Positions 1-3,098 of a stretch of DNA of 7,208 nt are shown here, one piece after another (position 1 is the first letter of the stretch; each line of letters begins with the position of its first letter). A program made the translations under genes and the position numbers. The DNA comes from Rhodospirillaceae bacterium (GTDB lineage Bacteria > Pseudomonadota > Alphaproteobacteria > Rhodospirillales > Magnetovibrionaceae), in assembly GCA_002732845.1 (NCBI GenBank), contig NVSZ01000103.1:213-7420 (forward strand), read 5' to 3'. The notes under the pieces are model-generated. The model was not told where the DNA came from, did no database searches, and saw only the letters and a program-made list of their open reading frames with translations.

Positions 1-1559
1 CGGCCCTCGACACGATCGATATCGATCAGCTCTTCAAACATTTCTTCGTCTGGAATACTGCCATCCGGTGCCGTTGGTGCGGCCAAGGCGCCGGCCGCCA
101 ATTGAGCTTGATCGGCAAGCATATGTGCACCATCAGCCATGGCCCCCATGGCTTCGGGCAGGGTTTCAAAGACACGGCTGATCAGCGGGCGGACCACCAA
201 CAAGATGACTAAGATTGACAGGATAAACAGCACCATGGTTTCGGCAACCGACACCACATCTTGTTTTTCAAAGCCGAAAAACATGTTGAGCGGAACTTCG
301 GGTGGAAGTTCAGGATCGGCAAAGCGCATGTTGATGACTTCAATAACGTCACCACGGGCTTGGTTGAAGCCGACGGCACCGTGGACCAGAGCCGTAAGCA
401 TATCCATTTCTTCTTGGGTGCGGGCGCGATAAACGCGGTCGTCATTTTCATCTAATTCGTAAGCACCATCAACAAGTACAGCAACAGACAAACGATTAAT
501 GATGCCTGTGTCGCGGACCTGATTAATGACTTTTTTCGAAATTTCGAAGTTTACGTTTTCTTCGGTCCGCGCATCACTTGCATTTCGCGTGGCAGCGCCA
601 TTGCCACCCGCCCCAATGTCGGGAAGGTTGGCGTTCACCGATACGGGCAGGGGTTCTTGATCTTGGGAACTCATGTTTTGTTCGATGGTTTGCGTTGACC
701 GCACGACTTGGCCATCGGGGTCAAAGATTTCTTCGTTGGTGGTGACCCGGTCAAAATCCATGTCGGCGGTAATTTCGGCGCGAACTTTGCCAAAGCCAAC
801 ACTTTTTTCCAAAAGCTTTTCAATGGTTCTCACCAATTGCATTTCATAACCCCGACGGCGTTCATCGGCTTGCTTTGCAATTAGTCCGGGGTTTCCGGCG
901 ACGTTACCTTCGAAACCACGGGCCAACAGTTCGCCCCTGGCATCAATGATGGAAATAGCCCGGGGCAACAGGCTCGGCACGGCCGCCGCAACCAAGTGCT
1001 GAACGGCGCTGACTTGTGATGGGTCCAAGCGCATGGAGCCACGCATTTTCAAGAAAATAGAAGCGGTGGGTTGGGTTCTTTGGCGTTGGAACAATTGGCG
1101 TGTTGGAAGAACCAAGTGAACGCGGGCCGAGCGAACGTTTTCTATGGATTGGATGGTTCTGGACAATTCACCTTCAAGAGCGCGAACTTTATTGATGTTT
1201 TGTTGGAACGATGTGGTGCCAAGCGAGCCTTGCTGGTCAAAGATTTCATAACCCATTGTGCCACTGGCGGGAAGGCCTTGGGAAGCCATTTGCATGCGCA
1301 GTTGAGCAACTTGATCCTGGGGGACAAACAATTGGGTGCCACCGGCGCGCAATTCGTAAGGAATGTTACGGGTTTGCAGTTGGCTGACGATGCCCGCTTG
1401 ATCCTGAGCCTCCATATTGCCGTACAGCATTTCCATTTGTGGTGTTGTAAACCGGGTCAAAAGGAAAATAAAGAAACCGATTAAGCCGATAACAACGGCA
1501 CCCATAATCATAAGCTTAGACGGCCCAAGATTACGAAGGGTTTGCATGAAAATGTCCAC
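1..1559 (-). CDS. fliF: Flagellar MS-ring protein FliF (C-terminus cut by window edge)
   Basis: FliF forms the inner-membrane MS ring that anchors the flagellar export apparatus and, through its cytoplasmic C-terminus, the FliG switch. About 519 residues are visible with no internal stop. The start is the GTG at 1559: a GAGG at 1566-1569 sits 6 bases before it, and it gives the N-terminus MDIFMQTLRNLGPSKL, typical of alphaproteobacterial FliF. An in-frame ATG at 1547 is too far from that site. Transmembrane segment 1 is near residues 21-37 (AVVIGLIGFFIFLLTRF). The YscJ/FliF ring domain follows, with QMEMLYGNM, an E-L-S-R-T-I-Q-S-I stretch and VRSARVHLVLP. The FliF C-terminal domain starts near residue 235. 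Transmembrane segment 2 is near residues 436-458 (LFILSILVILLVVRPLI). The last codons read LIDIDRVEG, the beginning of the FliG-binding tail, so only some 30-40 residues are probably missing. The gene lies downstream of sciP on the same strand. The family is certain; the exact end is outside the window. Confidence 0.97.
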   Translation of the reverse strand, partial: MDIFMQTLRNLGPSKLMIMGAVVIGLIGFFIFLLTRFTTPQMEMLYGNMEAQDQAGIVSQLQTRNIPYELRAGGTQLFVPQDQVAQLRMQMASQGLPASGTMGYEIFDQQGSLGTTSFQQNINKVRALEGELSRTIQSIENVRSARVHLVLPTRQLFQRQRTQPTASIFLKMRGSMRLDPSQVSAVQHLVAAAVPSLLPRAISIIDARGELLARGFEGNVAGNPGLIAKQADERRRGYEMQLVRTIEKLLEKSVGFGKVRAEITADMDFDRVTTNEEIFDPDGQVVRSTQTIEQNMSSQDQEPLPVSVNANLPDIGAGGNGAATRNASDARTEENVNFEISKKVINQVRDTGIINRLSVAVLVDGAYELDENDDRVYRARTQEEMDMLTALVHGAVGFNQARGDVIEVINMRFADPELPPEVPLNMFFGFEKQDVVSVAETMVLFILSILVILLVVRPLISRVFETLPEAMGAMADGAHMLADQAQLAAGALAAPTAPDGSIPDEEMFEELIDIDRVEG

Positions 1560-1565
1560 GAAGAA

Positions 1566-1569
1566 CCTC
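1566..1569 (-). promoter_or_regulatory. Ribosome binding site deciding the fliF GTG start
   Basis: The minus strand reads GAGG, then six bases, then GTG at 1559-1557. The alternative ATG at 1547 would have an 18-base spacer and no other purine-rich site. The GTG start is therefore preferred and also restores the usual FliF N-terminus. Confidence 0.7.
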
Positions 1570-1696
1570 AAAAAATAAGTATTAAGTTATGCAATGCCCC
1601 ATTCTGGGAAACCGGAATTCTTCTGAAAACAAAGCCTGCCATACGTGATCAGCGCGCGCTTGCCCGGTTCTTCATTGTTAAATTAGAGGTTGATGG

Positions 1697-1711
1697 TGAA
1701 CAACTCGTTAA
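1697..1711 (-). promoter_or_regulatory. Weak CtrA-like box upstream of fliF
   Basis: The minus strand reads TTAA-N7-TTCA (TTAACGAGTTGTTCA), one mismatch from the TTAA-N7-TTAA motif of CtrA. It lies about 140 bases upstream of the fliF start in the 222-base gap after sciP. In Caulobacter fliF is CtrA-controlled, so a site is plausible here, but a single match of this quality can occur by chance. The rest of the gap (1570-1781) shows no gene, no clear sigma-70 or sigma-54 promoter and no terminator after sciP. It does contain a 10-base palindrome AGCGCGCGCT at 1651-1660 and a short hairpin at 1601-1618. Confidence 0.25.
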
Positions 1712-1781
1712 CAGGGCGGCAATTTTTGCCTACCCATCAAAGACTTGTGCTTGCTGTGCTGTTGAATAACTACATCTAGTG

Positions 1782-2060
1782 CTAGCGTCTGTTGTGTTGG
1801 TGTGCCCGGTACTCCTTGACACGGGTCGCCATCAGACCTTTTGCGCCGTGGCTGTCCAAAAGGCGCTGCCAATTGGAAAATTCATCCACGGACATGGTGT
1901 AAATTTCACAGGCCCGATCCAAAGAGAGGCGGCCCGTGCGCACAGCCTCGACAACCTGGGCTTTGCGTTTGCTGTCCCAGCGCCGCGTTTCGGGCGAGGG
2001 CAGGTCACAGGTGTGAATGTTTTTGAGAGAATCACGGGAAGTCGCAGGTGCTGTGGTCAT
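1782..2060 (-). CDS. sciP: SciP-like DUF1153 protein, CtrA inhibitor
   Basis: A 92-residue protein of the DUF1153/SciP family, a small helical DNA-binding-like fold found in Alphaproteobacteria. In Caulobacter SciP binds CtrA at its target promoters and prevents transcription activation, shaping cell-cycle and flagellar gene timing. Family features visible here are CDLPSPETRRWDSKRKAQVV (residues 18-37), the helix pair RTGRLSLDRACEIYTMSVDE (41-60) resembling a helix-turn-helix, the aromatic FSNWQRLLDSHG (61-72) and the C-terminal basic LMATRVKEYR (76-85). The reading frame is open upstream to an ATG at 2183, but the family is about 90 residues long, so the ATG at 2060 is chosen. Its Shine-Dalgarno is weak (AGAG about 9 bases before). 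It lies between the hook operon and fliF, where Caulobacter also has sciP as I recall. No terminator separates it from fliF, 222 bases downstream, so partial read-through is possible. Role in this organism is inferred from the family. Confidence 0.93.
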   Translation of the reverse strand: MTTAPATSRDSLKNIHTCDLPSPETRRWDSKRKAQVVEAVRTGRLSLDRACEIYTMSVDEFSNWQRLLDSHGAKGLMATRVKEYRAHQHNRR

Positions 2061-2093
2061 GGTTTGTTGCTCTATTCTGGAACGGTGCGGTTT

Positions 2094-2108
2094 TTTAGCT
2101 GTTGTTAA
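2094..2108 (-). promoter_or_regulatory. CtrA-like half-site pair, proximal to sciP
   Basis: The minus strand reads TTAA-N7-TAAA (TTAACAACAGCTAAA), close to the CtrA consensus TTAA-N7-TTAA. It sits 34-48 bases upstream of the sciP ATG, a position where a bound regulator would overlap or adjoin the promoter. A related sequence lies in the opposite orientation at 2191-2205. Consensus knowledge comes from Caulobacter; binding here is inference. Confidence 0.4.
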
Positions 2109-2190
2109 CGTAACGGCTGAAAAACAGCTTTTTCTGTACGGTCGTCGGAGGCTTCTGCCACCGCGAATTGCCGAGCATAACAAGGCTTCA

Positions 2191-2205
2191 TTAACAACCG
2201 CCTAA
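2191..2205 (+). promoter_or_regulatory. CtrA-like half-site pair between divergent sciP and small genes
   Basis: The plus strand reads TTAA-N7-CTAA (TTAACAACCGCCTAA), one mismatch from the CtrA motif. It shares TTAACAAC and a following GC with the box at 2094-2108 on the other strand, so the two form a widely spaced inverted pair. It lies about 130 bases upstream of sciP and 75 bases upstream of the 29-codon ORF, and could serve either side. No convincing -35/-10 pair was found in 2061-2270. Confidence 0.4.
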
Positions 2206-2268
2206 TGCGCGACCGATGAATGTCGGCGCGCATGCACGATCTAAATACGCAAAAAACCTAGGGGGAAT

Positions 2269-2274
2269 GGAGGA
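2269..2274 (+). promoter_or_regulatory. Strong Shine-Dalgarno for the 29-codon ORF
   Basis: GGAGGA lies five bases before the ATG at 2280. It is only one base before another ATG at 2276, which opens a 16-codon frame and is too close to be used. This is one of the best ribosome binding sites in the window, although no annotated-size gene follows it directly. Confidence 0.55.
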
Positions 2275-2279
2275 TATGC

Positions 2280-2369
2280 ATGCGTCAAACCACCATGGGT
2301 TTAGGATTTGGCTTGCTTTTACTTGACAAGTTAGCTATATTAGCTGTGAACGAGATAGAATTTTCGTAA
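2280..2369 (+). CDS. Possible 29-residue hydrophobic small protein or leader peptide
   Basis: A short ORF with a good Shine-Dalgarno sequence (GGAGGA at 2269-2274). It encodes 29 residues with a Met-Arg-Gln start, a hydrophobic centre (MGLGFGLLLLDKLAILAV, residues 6-23, interrupted by D16 and K17) and an acidic end (NEIEFS). Its stop is 18 bases before the GTG of the next plus-strand gene, so the two could be co-transcribed and the first could act as a leader for the second. I do not recognise a family. The hydrophobic run is marginal for a transmembrane helix because of the Asp-Lys pair. The ORF could be chance; the ribosome binding site and placement are the only support. Confidence 0.35.
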   Translation: MRQTTMGLGFGLLLLDKLAILAVNEIEFS

Positions 2370-2387
2370 TGTAGCAGAAAGCATACG

Positions 2388-2831
2388 GTGATCGATATGG
2401 ACAATATGTCAATAAATGCAGTGTCGTTGGGGGGCAATAACCCTACAAGGGTATCTGTACAGGCCGCAAGCACTAGCGAGGCTAGTGCGAGTGTAGGCTC
2501 TGCCAGCAGACAGAGTATGAGCGTTGATTACAGCAAACGAGTAGATAACTTAAAGGGCATTGTTGATCCCAGCAGTGGCGTATTCGTGTTACAACAACGC
2601 GAGGGCGCAACGGGAGAGGTCAAAAATCAATATCCTTCTAAACAAGTCGTCGCAGCGTACACACGTACTGACGTTCCCGAAAAACCACAAAGTGCGCCAA
2701 GTCAACCCGCGCAACCTGTTCAAAGTTCGTCTGAAACTTCACAAAGCGCGGCTCCTGTTGCGGTTGCAGTTTCAACGCCTTCTACGAACAGTGCTCCTGT
2801 TTCAACAGGAACGACTTCGGTAGACGCTTAA
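2388..2831 (+). CDS. Small FlaG-like protein with low-complexity tail
   Basis: A 147-residue ORF, opposite in direction to every recognised flagellar gene here. The first codon is GTG at 2388; ATG codons at 2397 and 2406 are alternatives, with only a weak purine stretch (AGAAAG near 2376-2381) as ribosome site, so the start is uncertain. Three parts can be seen. Residues 1-48 are Ser/Ala/Asn-rich. Residues 50-93 form a conserved-looking core with VDPSSGVFVLQQREG, GEV and QYPSKQVVAAYTR. Residues 94-147 are a Pro/Ser/Gln/Ala/Thr-rich tail with no predicted structure. The core resembles FlaG, whose hallmark is a D-x-x-[TS]-G-x-V-x-x-Q-[IY]-P pattern, here split by a longer turn. FlaG affects filament length in some bacteria. 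Cytoplasmic or exported location cannot be told; there is no signal peptide. The gene is likely real (GC, length, hairpin after it), but the FlaG relationship is tentative. Confidence 0.7.
   Translation: MIDMDNMSINAVSLGGNNPTRVSVQAASTSEASASVGSASRQSMSVDYSKRVDNLKGIVDPSSGVFVLQQREGATGEVKNQYPSKQVVAAYTRTDVPEKPQSAPSQPAQPVQSSSETSQSAAPVAVAVSTPSTNSAPVSTGTTSVDA
2470..2488 (+). repeat. Perfect 8-bp inverted repeat inside the FlaG-like gene
   Basis: GCACTAGC, then GAG, then GCTAGTGC. In mRNA this is a tight 8-base-pair hairpin about 80 bases after the GTG start, encoding part of the Ser/Ala-rich N-terminus. It may only reflect codon choice for an Ala-Ser-Thr-Ser run, or it may shape translation or mRNA stability. 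Confidence 0.5.
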
Positions 2832-2854
2832 ACATTTTCTTTTGAAGTCTTTAG

Positions 2855-2886
2855 CTACGGACGCAGGATTGATTGCGTCCCTGTAG
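2855..2886 (+). terminator. Hairpin after the FlaG-like gene, no T-tract
   Basis: CTAC-GGACGCA pairs with TGCGTCC-(CT)-GTAG around the 8-base loop GGATTGAT, giving 11 pairs with a two-base bulge. It starts 24 bases after the stop codon at 2831. The sequence after it (TCATGTCTG) has no run of T, so it is not a standard intrinsic terminator. It may be an mRNA 3'-end stabiliser or a processing site. The reverse strand also lacks a T-tract. Confidence 0.45.
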
Positions 2887-2925
2887 TCATGTCTGAATGA
2901 CACTCCCGATTCTTATGCCTCAATT

Positions 2926-3027
2926 TTACATCTTAATCTCGAGCTCAATGTCCGTGCTCATGTTTAAGGCCCGGGCAAACAGGCCCTGCGCATTGGACTG
3001 GTAAATGCTCTTTCTGTACGCGCTCAT
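2926..3027 (-). CDS. Possible 33-residue ORF directly after the flgE terminator
   Basis: An ATG at 3027 opens a 33-codon minus-strand frame ending in TAA at 2926. It begins MSAYRKSIYQSNAQGLFARA and ends in STDIELEIKM, a balanced composition that looks more protein-like than random antisense. It starts immediately after the T-tract of the flgE terminator and has no Shine-Dalgarno sequence; an in-frame GTG at 3042 lies inside the hairpin. It could be translated only from read-through transcripts, or be a decayed remnant of a longer gene. I do not recognise a family. Confidence 0.25.
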   Translation of the reverse strand: MSAYRKSIYQSNAQGLFARALNMSTDIELEIKM

Positions 3028-3060
3028 AAAAAAAGGCCCCACCGAATTGGCGGGGCCTTT
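3028..3060 (-). terminator. Intrinsic terminator of the fliK-flgD-flgE operon
   Basis: Read on the minus strand, AAAGGCCCC and GGGGCCTTT form a 9-base-pair GC-rich stem around an 11-base loop that can add two inner pairs. Seven T residues (positions 3034-3028) overlap and follow the stem. It begins 38 bases after the flgE stop codon. On the plus strand the T-run is only three long, so it would terminate transcripts from the FlaG-like gene less efficiently. Confidence 0.9.
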
Positions 3061-3098
3061 AAGACAAGATCAAGAAGAAGAGGCGGTTATTGTTTTAT

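Noticed and set aside
1071..1484. 137-residue plus-strand ORF
   Set aside because: It is antisense to the conserved YscJ/FliF ring domain and has no motif of its own.
1601..1618. Hairpin ATTCTGG-GAAA-CCGGAAT in the fliF leader
   Set aside because: On the strand that is transcribed into fliF mRNA it has a C-A mismatch and only modest stability; there is no partner structure to suggest a riboswitch.
1779..2108. 109-residue plus-strand ORF
   Set aside because: It is the shadow of sciP, whose family motifs are unambiguous on the minus strand.
2116..2133. GCTG-A5-CAGC-T5 as a terminator
   Set aside because: The stem is only four pairs and no gene ends before it on the plus strand.
2061..2183. 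N-terminal extension of SciP to the ATG at 2183
   Set aside because: The extra 41 residues are basic and unlike the family, which is about 90 residues long, and they would cover the CtrA-like box at 2094-2108.
2323..2345. TTGACA as a sigma-70 -35 element for the FlaG-like gene
   Set aside because: No acceptable -10 lies 16-18 bases downstream (the sequence there is GTGAAC), and the hexamer is inside the 29-codon ORF.
2795..2810. TCCTGTT-TC-AACAGGA inverted repeat at the end of the FlaG-like gene
   Set aside because: It is short, lies inside a low-complexity coding tail, and has no T-tract; it is most likely incidental.
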